Positions 55,475 through 64,000 of a stretch of DNA of 64,000 nt are shown here, one piece after another. The DNA is taken from the NCBI RefSeq assembly GCF_002812485.1, contig NZ_CP025003.1, positions 4,898,001 to 4,962,000 of the forward strand, in the 5' to 3' direction. Both the position numbers and the translations under genes were made by a program. The stretch is from Dickeya fangzhongdai (GTDB taxonomy: Bacteria; Pseudomonadota; Gammaproteobacteria; Enterobacterales; Enterobacteriaceae). Each line of letters opens with the position of its first letter. Within the stretch, counting starts at the first letter, position 1. The notes under the pieces are model-generated. The model worked only from the letters and a program-made list of their open reading frames with translations, was not told where the DNA came from and searched no databases.

Positions 55475-56407
55475 TCACTCCTGTGCATTCAGGAAAGCAT
55501 CAATCTCTTCACGCCAGGGAACCGAAGGCTGGGCGCCATAACGAGTAACCGCGATAGCCGCCGCCGCATGAGCGAATTTAACCGCAGCGTCCATCGGGCG
55601 TGACTCCAGCAGAGCCGTCACCAGCGCGCCATTGAACGTATCGCCGGCAGCGATGGTATCGACCGCTGTTACGCGAAAACCGGGAATACGTTGCCCTTTA
55701 CCCTGTTCACTTAACCAGACGCCGCGGCTACCCAACGTAATCAGTACGGTCGCAATGCCTTTATCATGCAATACCTGTGCGGCACGTTGCGCGTCGTCTT
55801 CCGTTTCGACCGTGACGCCGGTCAGGATCTGCGCTTCGGTTTCATTCGGCGTAATCATGTCCACCAGCGACAGCAATTCATCAGGCAACGAGCAGGCCGG
55901 CGCCGGATTGAGGATCACTTTGGTGCCATTGTCATGGGCCAGACGAGCGGCGGCCGTCACCGTTTCCAGCGGTGATTCCAACTGCATCAACAGCGCGGAG
56001 GCATCAATAATTTTCTGCTGATAGCGATTCAGGTAATCAGGCGTTACCGCCGCGTTGGCTCCCGCATGAATACCGATCATGTTTTCAGCTTCGCCATTGA
56101 CGAAAATCAGCGCCACCCCGGTAGTCTGGCCGGAAATCGCCTCAACGGCGGAGACATCGACTCGGTCGTTGATCAGTTGCTGGCGAATACGCTCACCGAT
56201 ATCGTCCGCCCCGACACAGGCAATAAATTCGATATCAGCGCCGCTGCGCCCGGCAGCCACCGCCTGGTTGGCGCCTTTGCCGCCAAATGCCACGCCATAC
56301 TGTTTACCGATCACCGTTTCGCCCGGGCGGGGAAACTGCGCCAGATTCAAAATATGGTCCGCATTGATACTTCCCAAGACTACCAGCTTGCCTGATTTCA
56401 TTACCAT
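55475..56407 (-). CDS. rbsK: Ribokinase
   Basis: A 310-residue PfkB-family kinase that makes ribose-5-phosphate. Motifs: GSINADHIL near residue 12, GGKGANQAVAAGRSGA near 43 (substrate lid), and DTIAAGDTFNGALV near 250 with the catalytic Asp and anion hole. It is separated from rbsB by a GC-rich hairpin. Confidence 0.97.
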   Translation of the reverse strand: MVMKSGKLVVLGSINADHILNLAQFPRPGETVIGKQYGVAFGGKGANQAVAAGRSGADIEFIACVGADDIGERIRQQLINDRVDVSAVEAISGQTTGVALIFVNGEAENMIGIHAGANAAVTPDYLNRYQQKIIDASALLMQLESPLETVTAAARLAHDNGTKVILNPAPACSLPDELLSLVDMITPNETEAQILTGVTVETEDDAQRAAQVLHDKGIATVLITLGSRGVWLSEQGKGQRIPGFRVTAVDTIAAGDTFNGALVTALLESRPMDAAVKFAHAAAAIAVTRYGAQPSVPWREEIDAFLNAQE

Positions 56408-56426
56408 GAACCCCGATGTTGATTAC

Positions 56427-56449
56427 GCGCCACCCGTCAGGGGTGGCGC
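56427..56449 (-). other. Intercistronic hairpin rbsB-rbsK
   Basis: GCGCCACCC and GGGTGGCGC arms with a 5-base loop, no T-run. It lies 34 bases downstream of rbsB and probably protects the rbsB part of the mRNA, allowing more binding protein than kinase. Confidence 0.7.
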
Positions 56450-56483
56450 AGTACTGCACGTGCGGTATTACGCTTTGATTCTG

Positions 56484-57374
56484 TTATTGTTTGGTAACCA
56501 GTTTCAGGTCAACAGGAATGATCGGCTGTACTTTTTCGCCTTTCAGAACCTTGTCAGCGGTTTCCACGCCGATGATGCCGATTTGCTCAGGACGCTGCGC
56601 CACGGTAGCCGCCAGTTTGCCGCCTTCTACGGCTTTCACGCCATCGGCGGTGCCGTCAAAACCGACGACCAGCACATCGTCACGACCGGCCGTCTGCAAA
56701 GCACGCAGGGCGCCCAGCGCCATTTCGTCGTTCTGGGCGAACACAGCTTTAACGTCCGGATGAGCGGTCAGCAGGTTCTGCATGACGTTCAGACCCTTGG
56801 TGCGATCAAAGTCAGCAGGCTGGCTCGCCAGCATGGCGAATTTGTTTTTCTCGGCAGATTTCATGAAGCCGGCGCCGCGTTCACGGGCAGCAGACGTTCC
56901 CGCCAGACCTTCCAGCTGAATCACCTTGGCGCCTTCGCCCAGCTTTTTGGCGATGAAATCACCGGCGACTTTACCGCCGAAGGCGTTGTCGGAAGCCACA
57001 TGGCTAACCACTTCGCCGCTGGCTGCAACACGGTCCAGCGTGATGACCGGGATTTTGGCCTGGTTAGCCAGCTTCACCGCATTACCTACCGCGTTAGAAT
57101 CGGTCGGGTTGATCAGCAGCAGCTTGGCGCCGCGAACGGTCAGATCCTGCACATTGGAAAGTTCTTTGGCCGGGTTGTTCTGAGAATCCAGAATCACCAG
57201 ATTGTAGCCAAGTTTGTCAGCTTCTTTCTGCGCGCCATCTTTCAGAGACACGAAGAACGGGTTATTGAGCGTGGAAACAACAAGAGCAATGGTATCCTTC
57301 GCCAGCGCATTGGCACTGACGGTGGCACTCAGCGCGACAGCGGAAACCAGAGTAGCAATCTTCTTCAAATTCAT
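56484..57374 (-). CDS. rbsB: D-ribose periplasmic binding protein
   Basis: A 296-residue binding protein, same length as E. coli. Signal peptide [20 protein letters not shown] to about residue 25 (ALA-KD). The mature part has the two-lobe type 1 periplasmic fold, with [12 protein letters not shown] and [14 protein letters not shown] segments of the ribose group. Delivers ribose to RbsAC and to the Trg chemoreceptor. Confidence 0.97.
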   Translation of the reverse strand: MNLKKIATLVSAVALSATVSANALAKDTIALVVSTLNNPFFVSLKDGAQKEADKLGYNLVILDSQNNPAKELSNVQDLTVRGAKLLLINPTDSNAVGNAVKLANQAKIPVITLDRVAASGEVVSHVASDNAFGGKVAGDFIAKKLGEGAKVIQLEGLAGTSAARERGAGFMKSAEKNKFAMLASQPADFDRTKGLNVMQNLLTAHPDVKAVFAQNDEMALGALRALQTAGRDDVLVVGFDGTADGVKAVEGGKLAATVAQRPEQIGIIGVETADKVLKGEKVQPIIPVDLKLVTKQ

Positions 57375-57400
57375 ATTTCAATTCCTGTGTGAATGAAAAG

Positions 57401-58369
57401 TTATTTACTGCCTTTGTTATCTACCAAAACCGCCAGCAAAATAACCACCGCCTTGACGATCATCTGGTAGTAAGAAGAAACACCTAACAGGTTAAGTCCG
57501 TTATTCAGGAACCCCAGAATCAGAGCGCCGATTAACGTTCCCACCACGCGTCCTTTACCACCTGACAGACTTGTGCCACCCAGCACCACCGCCGCAATGG
57601 CATCCAATTCATAACCCGTCCCTGCCGTTGGTTGCGCCGATGACAGGCGAGCTACTTCGATAATGCCCGCCAGCGCCGACAGCAAACCACACAACGAATA
57701 AACGACCACTTTCACTCTATCAACGCTGATCCCGGAAAGGCGGGTTGCCGCTTCATTTCCGCCCAGCGCATAGATATAGCGGCCGATGCGGGTATGGTGC
57801 AGCATGTACCAGGTTGCCAGGAATACCACCGCCATAATCCAGATTGGCGTGGGTATGCCCAGAGGACGTCCGATGCCGAACCAGCCTAGCGCATCCGCCG
57901 CATCGGAAAAACCGGTATTGATCGGGCTGCCGTTGGTATACACCATGGTCACGCCGCGCAGCAGCAGCATCATCACCAGCGTGGCGATAAAGGCCTGCAC
58001 CCGCCCCTTGGCAATCACGATACCGGTGCCGGCGCCGATGACCGCGCCCAGCGCCAGCGCGGCGAACACCGCCACCAGCGCATTGATCTCAAGCCCGACG
58101 ATGGAAGCCGCTACCGCGCCGGTCAGCGCCAGTAGCGACCCCACGGACAAATCAATGCCGGACGTGAGGATCACCAGCGTCATTCCCACCGCCATGATGG
58201 CGTTCACCGAGGTCTGCTGCAGGATGTTGAACAGGTTGTTCAGGGTAAAAAAGTTGGGGCTCATTGAAGACACCACAGCGATCAAAATCAGCAGGGCGAT
58301 CAATGATTTTTGCTCCATCAGCCACTCTTTGCTGAGCCAGCGCTTTGCTGTGATAGTTTGGGAACTCAT
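57401..58369 (-). CDS. rbsC: Ribose ABC transporter permease
   Basis: A 322-residue integral membrane protein with about ten hydrophobic segments. The AraH/RbsC-type signature GGNEAATRLSGI near residue 204 and AVVLGGTSLSGGKG near 263 contact the ATPase. Starts 7 bases after rbsA. Confidence 0.97.
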   Translation of the reverse strand: MSSQTITAKRWLSKEWLMEQKSLIALLILIAVVSSMSPNFFTLNNLFNILQQTSVNAIMAVGMTLVILTSGIDLSVGSLLALTGAVAASIVGLEINALVAVFAALALGAVIGAGTGIVIAKGRVQAFIATLVMMLLLRGVTMVYTNGSPINTGFSDAADALGWFGIGRPLGIPTPIWIMAVVFLATWYMLHHTRIGRYIYALGGNEAATRLSGISVDRVKVVVYSLCGLLSALAGIIEVARLSSAQPTAGTGYELDAIAAVVLGGTSLSGGKGRVVGTLIGALILGFLNNGLNLLGVSSYYQMIVKAVVILLAVLVDNKGSK

Positions 58370-58376
58370 GTCTGAC

Positions 58377-59882
58377 TTACTCCTGCTTTACGCCGTATTG
58401 CTTACCAACGGCCGCAGCCATCAGCGTTTCCTGTGTCGCCTGTTCAATCGGGAACTCGCCGCTCAGACGCCCTTCGTGCATCACGATGATGCGATCGCTC
58501 ATCCCAAGCACTTCGGGCATTTCCGACGACACCAGGATGATGCTTAACCCTTCCTGCTTGAACTGGTTGATTAACTGATAGATTTCTTTTTTTGCCCCCA
58601 CATCCACACCGCGGGTCGGCTCATCCAGAATCAACACTTTGGGACGAGTCATCAAGCCGCGAGCAATGGCCACTTTCTGCTGATTGCCGCCAGACAGCAG
58701 CCCAATCGTCTGGGACATGGACGGCGTGCGGATATTGAACATGCGGATGAAATCACTCACCGCCTGCTGTTCATCGCCGTGCCGCAGCGACCCCGCGGCA
58801 TTGCTGAAATAGCGCAGCGCGGTCAGGGACATGTTTTCCTTCACCGACATGCCGAGCACCAGCCCGTCGTGCTTGCGGTCTTCGGAAATATAGACGATGC
58901 CGCTGGCAAGCCCGTCCTGCGGACTGCGGGTCACCACATCCTTACCGTCCAGATGAACGTTGCCGTGGGTACGCGGCAGCGCGCCGTAAAGCACTTTCAT
59001 CAATTCGGTACGACCGGCGCCCATTAACCCGGCGACACCAAGAATCTCACCCTTGCGCAGCGTGAAACTCACGTTTTCCACCCCCGGCCCGGACAATTCG
59101 CTGACCTGCAAACGCACCTCGCCGGGCGCCTGATTCAGGCGGGGATACTGATCTTCCAGCTTACGCCCCACCATCATTTCAATCAGCGAGTCTTCCTGCA
59201 ATTCACTCACCGGGCGCTCGCCGATGAACTGGCCGTCGCGAAAGACCGTCACGTCATCACAGATTTCAAAGATTTCTTTCAGTCGATGGGAGATATAGAC
59301 GATGCCGCAGCCATGAGACTGCAGTTCTTTAATCACGCTGAACAGCGACGCGGTTTCGGTATCGGTCAACGCATCGGTGGGTTCATCCATGATGATGACC
59401 CGTGATTCAAAGCTGAGCACCTTGGCGATTTCGACCATCTGCTGGTCGCCAATCGACAATTCGCCCACCAAACGACGACTGTCATAACGCAGATTCAAAC
59501 GCTTAAGCAGTTTGTCCGCCTCGGCGTACATCCGTTTCCAGTTGATACGCCCCAAGCGGTTGGTAAATTCGCGGCCAAGGAAAATATTTTCCGCAATGGT
59601 CAGTTGAGGAATCAGGTTCAGTTCCTGATGGATAATACCGATCCCTGCTTCCTGAGAGGCTTTGGGGCCGCTGAAAGCCACGTCCTTACCTAGAAAATGG
59701 ATACTGCCGGCATCTTTGCGATAAATCCCCGTCAGTACCTTCATCATGGTGGATTTGCCGGCACCGTTCTCACCCACCAGCGCCATGACCTTCCCCGGAT
59801 AGACATTCAATGCCGCGCCGGAAAGCGCCTTAACGCCGGGAAAGGTTTTGGTGATGCCTTGCAATTGCAGTAAAGGTTGCAT
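58377..59882 (-). CDS. rbsA: Ribose ABC transporter ATP-binding protein
   Basis: A 501-residue double ATPase. First domain: Walker [10 protein letters not shown] near residue 37, signature [13 protein letters not shown], Walker [12 protein letters not shown]. Second domain: Walker A degenerate as GLMGAGRTE, signature [14 protein letters not shown] and Walker [13 protein letters not shown]. The ATG at 59882 gives exact E. coli length and lies 7 bases after rbsD. Confidence 0.97.
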   Translation of the reverse strand: MQPLLQLQGITKTFPGVKALSGAALNVYPGKVMALVGENGAGKSTMMKVLTGIYRKDAGSIHFLGKDVAFSGPKASQEAGIGIIHQELNLIPQLTIAENIFLGREFTNRLGRINWKRMYAEADKLLKRLNLRYDSRRLVGELSIGDQQMVEIAKVLSFESRVIIMDEPTDALTDTETASLFSVIKELQSHGCGIVYISHRLKEIFEICDDVTVFRDGQFIGERPVSELQEDSLIEMMVGRKLEDQYPRLNQAPGEVRLQVSELSGPGVENVSFTLRKGEILGVAGLMGAGRTELMKVLYGALPRTHGNVHLDGKDVVTRSPQDGLASGIVYISEDRKHDGLVLGMSVKENMSLTALRYFSNAAGSLRHGDEQQAVSDFIRMFNIRTPSMSQTIGLLSGGNQQKVAIARGLMTRPKVLILDEPTRGVDVGAKKEIYQLINQFKQEGLSIILVSSEMPEVLGMSDRIIVMHEGRLSGEFPIEQATQETLMAAAVGKQYGVKQE

Positions 59883-59889
59883 CGGTACC

Positions 59890-60309
59890 TCAGAAGGTGA
59901 CGCCGGCACAAAGGATCACATTCGCATACGGAGAACATTCTCCAGTGCGAATAATGGCCCGGCTTTGGCCACTTTGCTTTTTGAAATCCTCATGGCTGAC
60001 GTAATGCAGTGAAATAGTATTTCCCTGGTGTTGTTCAAGTTGTGCTAACTGTTTCAATAATGCGTCATGGAGTTGCGTATTCTTCTCGATGATTTCCTGC
60101 GCCAGAATCGCGGCTTCAACCTGCATTTCCGCCGTTACCACATTCAGCACCTGCAAAAAACCGGGCACATTATGGGTCAAGGCCAAATCGATACGGGTTG
60201 TGGTCTCCGGAATCGGCAAACCGGCATCTGCTATGACAATTTGGTCGGTATGCCCCAGCCGGGAAATCACCGATGAAATATCGGAATTAAGTAACGCACC
60301 TTTCTTCAT
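59890..60309 (-). CDS. rbsD: D-ribose pyranase
   Basis: A 139-residue enzyme that interconverts beta-pyranose and beta-furanose forms of ribose, easing use of imported sugar. The catalytic histidine is in [19 protein letters not shown] near residue 20. First gene of the operon; the operators are immediately upstream. Confidence 0.97.
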   Translation of the reverse strand: MKKGALLNSDISSVISRLGHTDQIVIADAGLPIPETTTRIDLALTHNVPGFLQVLNVVTAEMQVEAAILAQEIIEKNTQLHDALLKQLAQLEQHQGNTISLHYVSHEDFKKQSGQSRAIIRTGECSPYANVILCAGVTF

Positions 60310-60326
60310 TTTTATTTACCCTGATA

Positions 60327-60340
60327 GCGAAACGTTTCGC
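60327..60340. promoter_or_regulatory. RbsR operator 1
   Basis: GCGAAACGTTTCGC, a perfect palindrome of the LacI-family type with central CG, 18 bases upstream of rbsD. Confidence 0.88.
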
Positions 60341-60395
60341 TTGTATGACAAGTGTAGAAAAAGAACAGGAGAAGGCAACGATTATCTTATGAAAA

Positions 60396-60419
60396 TGTGA
60401 TCGTTATCGAAACGTTTCG
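60396..60419. promoter_or_regulatory. RbsR operator 2 overlapping candidate CRP site
   Basis: CGAAACGTTTCG at 60408-60419 repeats the first operator about 80 bases upstream. TGTGATCGTTATCGAA (60396-60411) is a partial CRP site overlapping it. Two operators suggest looping repression. Confidence 0.7.
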
Positions 60420-60514
60420 TTGGCGTAATAAAAGGAAGATTTTACGTTATTAAAACCAATAAAAATGCCCTGCCGGGAGCAACAGGCGGACCGCAGCCCG
60501 CCTGACAAGGCAGG

Positions 60515-60922
60515 CTATTTCTGGATTTTCCGTATCTGTTTCACATCCAGTTGAACCGAACTAAAGTCTTTGTCCAATTCGCCTTTCAACTCGACCCGAT
60601 CTTCCGGGGTAATGGTCTGGCCTTCCCACCGTCTGTCATCAATGTCCACCAGGATGGTGCCGGTGGCGTCGCGAAACTGATAGTCATCTTTGCCAACACG
60701 CTGAATGATATTGCCCTGCAATCTTACCCAGCTGTCGTCACGCATGTCTTTAGCCTGCGCCACCGTGGTCAGGCTGCCATCCGGACCGGAAAAACCGCCA
60801 GTCGCAGAAGAAGGCGGCGTCGGCGCCGATTCGCTGGGGCCGAGAAATCCTCCGGTTTGAGCGGCGGATAACGAGGCGGAACACAACGCCGCAACAGCAA
60901 CCAGTACAATGCGTTTCTTCAT
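60515..60922 (-). CDS. ygiW: OB-fold periplasmic protein YgiW
   Basis: A 135-residue BOF-family protein. Signal peptide MKKRIVLVAVAALCSASLSA to about residue 20, a Gly/Pro/Ser linker with two GGF(L/S)GP repeats (24-29 and 42-47), then the OB fold (about 58-135; VRLQGNIIQRVG, ILVDIDDRRW). Members such as YgiW respond to stress and cationic compounds in E. coli and Salmonella (VisP). Divergent from qseBC, as in E. coli. Confidence 0.93.
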   Translation of the reverse strand: MKKRIVLVAVAALCSASLSAAQTGGFLGPSESAPTPPSSATGGFSGPDGSLTTVAQAKDMRDDSWVRLQGNIIQRVGKDDYQFRDATGTILVDIDDRRWEGQTITPEDRVELKGELDKDFSSVQLDVKQIRKIQK

Positions 60923-61127
60923 GAATTCTCTCCTGAGATCTTGATGGATTAAGCCGAATGACTAACTGCGGCTACTAAACCAAAAAGTTCTTAACAGGAT
61001 CTTAAAGCCCACGGCGTTGCAGCGGTATTTATCCGGATTGCGGGCCGCCTCGCGTCGTGGCGCTGTCATCCTATTCGTTAGCAAAGGAAATAACGTATAA
61101 ACACAGCGGAAAAAAGTAGGAGGGACG

Positions 61128-61799
61128 ATGCGTATACTGTTAATCGAGGACGATCGTTTGATTGGCGACGGCATCAAGGCCGGGCTTATCAAGCTCGGTT
61201 TTAACGTGGACTGGTTCACCCAGGGAGACGACGGACTGGCTGCGCTACCCGCCGCACCTTACGATGCGGTGGTGCTTGACCTCAGCCTGCCGAAAATCGA
61301 TGGTCTGGAGATTCTGCGGCAATGGCGCCAGCGTGGACACGACGTACCCGTGCTGATACTTACCGCGCGCGATGCGATTGAACAACGCGTTCAGGGGCTA
61401 CAGCAGGGAGCGGACGATTACCTTTGCAAACCCTTTGAACTGACCGAGGTTGCCGCTCGTCTGCAGGCATTGATCCGCAGGCGTTATGGGCAGTTACAGC
61501 CGGTGCTGGCGCATGGCGCCGTCACGCTGGACCCCGGTTCCCGCCACGTGACGCTCAATGGGGAGCCGCTTACGCTGAAATCCCGTGAGCTGGCGCTGCT
61601 GGAACTGTTTCTGATGAACCCCGGCCACATCCTGACCCGTAACCAACTGGAAGAAAAACTCTATAGTTGGGACGACGAGGTCTCAAGCAACGCGGTAGAA
61701 GTGCACATCCATCATCTGCGCCGGAAACTCGGCAGCCATTTCATCCGTACCGTGCATGGCGTAGGGTACGCGCTGGGAGCCGCCGATGCTGACGCTTAA
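61128..61799 (+). CDS. qseB: Two-component response regulator QseB
   Basis: A 223-residue OmpR-family regulator. The receiver has acidic residues in [10 protein letters not shown], phospho-acceptor Asp in [12 protein letters not shown] near residue 51 and Lys in LCKPFEL near 102. The winged-helix DNA-binding domain covers about 125-218 ([12 protein letters not shown]). It overlaps qseC by 14 bases. It is close to PmrA, but ygiW linkage and sequence favour QseB. Confidence 0.92.
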   Translation: MRILLIEDDRLIGDGIKAGLIKLGFNVDWFTQGDDGLAALPAAPYDAVVLDLSLPKIDGLEILRQWRQRGHDVPVLILTARDAIEQRVQGLQQGADDYLCKPFELTEVAARLQALIRRRYGQLQPVLAHGAVTLDPGSRHVTLNGEPLTLKSRELALLELFLMNPGHILTRNQLEEKLYSWDDEVSSNAVEVHIHHLRRKLGSHFIRTVHGVGYALGAADADA

Positions 61800-63156
61800 C
61801 CTGCGGCTACGCCTGTTGCTGGGCTTTACGCTGCTGATGCTGCTGGTCGGTGGGGCTGCCGCCATACTGTCATGGACGCAAACCCGTCATAACATCAATG
61901 AGCTGTTTGATACCCAGCAAATGCTGTTTGCCAGACGGCTGGCTACTATCGATCCGCAAAATTGGCGTATCGATCCGCAAAACTGGCGGCAAAGCCCCCA
62001 GCCCTTGCCCAAATCGCCCAAACTGGCGCGCCACCAGCGCGGCGAACTGGACGACGACGCGCTGGCGTTCGCCATTTTTACCCGGGACGGGCAAATGGTT
62101 TTGAACGATGGCGAAAACGGCAGAGACTTTGTCTTTCACTATCAACAGAATGGTTTTACCGATTCCCGTTTGCGGGATGATGACGACAAATGGCGACTGA
62201 TGTGGCTGGCTACCAAGGATAACCGCTATGTGGTGGTCGTGGGTCAAGAGTGGGATTACCGTCAGGATATGACGCTGGATATCGTGAAGACCAACCTGAT
62301 TCCCTGGCTGGCGGTGCTTCCGATTATGTTGGTGTTGCTGTTCTGGTTACTCAGTTATGAACTGGCGCCACTGAAGCGAATCGCCGCCCGGTTGCATCAG
62401 CGTAATCCGGATGACGGAACGCCGCTCGACATAGCCCAGGTGCCGCCGGAAGTTCAGCCGCTGGTTAGCGCGCTCAACCAGCTGTTCGTTCGCCATCAGG
62501 ACACCCTATTGCGCGAACGTCGCTTCACCTCGGACGCCGCCCACGAATTACGCAGTCCGCTGGCGGCGCTGAAAGTGCAGGCTGAAGTGGCACAGCTGGC
62601 GCAAGACGATGCCGCGGTACGCCAGCACGCGCTGACAAATCTGGGCGCCGGCATCGATCGCGCCTCCCGTCTGGTGGATCAATTGCTGACCCTCTCACGT
62701 CTGGACGCTGCCTCCGCCGCCGGCGAACCGCCTCCCGTGCACTGGCAGCCATTGCTGCAGCAACTGGTAATCGAACACTACCCCGCCGCCCAAGCCGCTC
62801 AGGTGGAGATTCGGCTGGAAGCGCCGGATTCCCCGGTCATCAGTCTGGGTAATCCATTGCTGCTGACCCTGCTGGTGCGCAATTTACTGGATAACGCCAT
62901 TCGCTACAGTCAGACAGGCAGCGCCATCACGCTGACGCTAACCGCCTCCAGCCTTCAGATCGCCGACGACGGGCCGGGCGTGGATGAAACGATACTGGAA
63001 CGTCTTGGCGAGCGATTTTTCCGTCCTCCCGGCCAGGAAAAGTCCGGCAGCGGGCTGGGCTTGTCGATAGTCAATAATATCGCCCGTTTACATGGCATGC
63101 GCACCCGCTTTGCCAACCGGCCGGGAGGCGGTTTTGTTGCGACGCTGACCTGGTGA
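61786..63156 (+). CDS. qseC: Sensor histidine kinase QseC
   Basis: A 456-residue membrane kinase (E. coli 449). First membrane helix about residues 8-28, periplasmic sensor domain 30-165, second helix about 170-188, then HAMP. Phospho-acceptor His is in [17 protein letters not shown] near 251; N box [12 protein letters not shown]1 DDGPGVDE and G2 GSGLGLSIV follow. E. coli QseC responds to catecholamines and AI-3. The sensor domain contains a duplicated IDPQNWR encoded by a 21-base tandem repeat, which accounts for the extra length. Confidence 0.93.
   Translation: MLTLNLRLRLLLGFTLLMLLVGGAAAILSWTQTRHNINELFDTQQMLFARRLATIDPQNWRIDPQNWRQSPQPLPKSPKLARHQRGELDDDALAFAIFTRDGQMVLNDGENGRDFVFHYQQNGFTDSRLRDDDDKWRLMWLATKDNRYVVVVGQEWDYRQDMTLDIVKTNLIPWLAVLPIMLVLLFWLLSYELAPLKRIAARLHQRNPDDGTPLDIAQVPPEVQPLVSALNQLFVRHQDTLLRERRFTSDAAHELRSPLAALKVQAEVAQLAQDDAAVRQHALTNLGAGIDRASRLVDQLLTLSRLDAASAAGEPPPVHWQPLLQQLVIEHYPAAQAAQVEIRLEAPDSPVISLGNPLLLTLLVRNLLDNAIRYSQTGSAITLTLTASSLQIADDGPGVDETILERLGERFFRPPGQEKSGSGLGLSIVNNIARLHGMRTRFANRPGGGFVATLTW
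61948..61989 (+). repeat. 21-bp tandem duplication in qseC
   Basis: ATCGATCCGCAAAATTGGCG at 61948 and ATCGATCCGCAAAACTGGCG at 61969 (period 21, in frame) with two differences. Encodes IDPQNWR twice in the periplasmic domain. Confidence 0.9.
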
Positions 63157-63223
63157 AGAAACTCATCCGGTGAAAGGGAAACAGAGACTGGTGCAGACGA
63201 CGAGACTGCGGTGACGAACGCGA

Positions 63224-63257
63224 AAGCGGGTGAGTTCTTACCGAATCTCACCCGCTT
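63224..63257. other. Hairpin between convergent qseC and kup
   Basis: AAGCGGGTGAG and CTCACCCGCTT form a perfect 11-base stem with a 12-base loop, between the two stop codons. No T-run follows, so a canonical terminator is not shown. Confidence 0.6.
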
Positions 63258-63278
63258 AACCTGCCGCGAAGTCAGGCG

Positions 63279-63998
63279 TCAGATTTCTACCTGAATGCCG
63301 AGTTCGATCAGCCGGTTCGGTGGGATTTCGAACTGGTCCGCCGCACGCAGCGCATTGCGACTCAACATCATGAACAGTTTGCCGCGAACTCGCAGATACC
63401 AGGGTCGATTCCCCATCATCAGCGATTCGTTCGACAGGAAGAAGGTAGTCTCCATCATCTGACAGGTTAAGCCATCCTGCCAGCAACGGTGGAAAACCTC
63501 TTCCACATTGGGGGTTTCACGCCAGCCATAGCTGGCGACAACGCGCCAGAAGGTCGGGGAAAGCTGTTCCACCGAAACACGCCGGGCGTTATGCACATAA
63601 GGCGCGTCTTCCGTTCTCATGGTCAGCAGCACCACGCGCTCATGCAATACCTTGTTGTGCTTGAGATTGTGCAGCAGCGCAAACGGAATCACGTGGGTGG
63701 CGCGCGAAAGATAAACCGCAGTACCGGTCACTCGCACCGGCGGGTTCTTTTCCAGCGAAGCAATCATCGCATCCAGCGAATTGCCATGCTCGTGGATACG
63801 GCGCAGCAGCCGGAAGCGTTCGCTTTTCCAGGTGGTCATGATGATAAACATCACCATCCCCAGCGCCAGCGGCAACCAGCCGCCGGAAATAATCTTCACC
63901 ACGTTAGCCAGGAACATCGGCAGGTCGATAGCCAGCAGCGCCACCAGCAGCAACCAGACCAGATAGCGATACCAGTGCCAGTTTTTCAGCGCCACCGT
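63279..63998 (-). CDS. kup: Low-affinity potassium transporter Kup, 5' end outside window
   Basis: C-terminal 239 residues of the K+:H+ symporter Kup (TrkD), about 622 residues in E. coli. The last membrane helices ([20 protein letters not shown]) and the hydrophilic C-terminal domain are visible, including [36 protein letters not shown] and [16 protein letters not shown]. Convergent with qseC. In E. coli kup lies directly beside rbsD; here ygiW-qseBC is between them. Confidence 0.96.
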   Translation of the reverse strand, partial: TVALKNWHWYRYLVWLLLVALLAIDLPMFLANVVKIISGGWLPLALGMVMFIIMTTWKSERFRLLRRIHEHGNSLDAMIASLEKNPPVRVTGTAVYLSRATHVIPFALLHNLKHNKVLHERVVLLTMRTEDAPYVHNARRVSVEQLSPTFWRVVASYGWRETPNVEEVFHRCWQDGLTCQMMETTFFLSNESLMMGNRPWYLRVRGKLFMMLSRNALRAADQFEIPPNRLIELGIQVEI

Positions 63999-64000
63999 AC

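Noticed and set aside
63224..63257. Hairpin after qseC as a Rho-independent terminator
   Set aside because: The stem is perfect but no T-run follows on either strand, so it is listed only as a hairpin.

Overview
The window is a chromosomal segment of a gammaproteobacterium of the order Enterobacterales. Gene content, protein lengths and local gene order match Escherichia coli closely in many blocks: ligB-gmk-rpoZ-spoT-trmH-recG-xanP-yicH, yihX-typA-glnALG-hemN-yihI-engB-spf-polA-dsbA-srkA-yihD-mobAB-rrn, and kup with rbsDACBKR. High GC in coding sequence, ERIC-type elements and breaks in synteny relative to E. coli point to a soft-rot/Pectobacteriaceae-like genome, most probably Dickeya or a close relative. 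The genus is an inference; the family-level reading is firmer.

Layout. 1-15.6 kb is accessory in character. It holds the 3' end of dsdA, a GNAT acetyltransferase, a membrane zinc-ribbon protein next to an ACR3/BASS-type transporter, and an Ugp-like ABC import operon (two permeases and a binding protein, no ATPase) ending in a PHP-domain hydrolase. Facing that operon is a secreted histidine acid phosphatase (phytase-like). Then come two MFS transporters flanking a LysR regulator, and a three-gene operon (heme-oxygenase-fold protein, short-chain dehydrogenase, TPR lipoprotein-like protein). 16-31.8 kb is core: proK tRNA, eptB, ligB, gmk-rpoZ-spoT-trmH-recG (guanine nucleotide and stringent-response genes), xanP, yicH, fabY, dtd and yihX.

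31.9-48.8 kb is the typA / glnA-glnL-glnG nitrogen-control cluster, with visible NtrC sites and a sigma-54 promoter, followed by yshB, hemN, a small membrane ORF, yihI, engB, the sRNA Spot 42 (spf), polA, dsbA, srkA, yihD, mobA and mobB. 48.9-54.4 kb is a complete rRNA operon on the minus strand (16S, tRNA-Glu, 23S, 5S) with P1/P2 promoters, boxA sites and terminator. 54.4-60.4 kb is the ribose operon rbsDACBKR with RbsR and CRP operator sites. 60.5-64 kb is ygiW, the two-component pair qseB-qseC and the 3' end of kup.

The most striking observation is in polA. The DNA polymerase I reading frame is about 70 codons longer than usual because two tandem copies of a 99-bp, palindrome-rich repeat sit in frame in a loop of the 3'-5' exonuclease domain. 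The two copies differ mostly at silent positions. This looks like an interspersed palindromic element that inserts into coding sequence, comparable in style to the Rickettsia palindromic elements. Other oddities are an 18-bp degenerate tandem repeat that lengthens the N-terminus of the TPR protein, a 21-bp tandem duplication in the QseC sensor domain, a 127-bp element with ERIC ends but a different core, an unlisted 58-codon membrane-protein gene between yihI and hemN, and an rRNA operon whose flanks match two different E. coli rrn loci.
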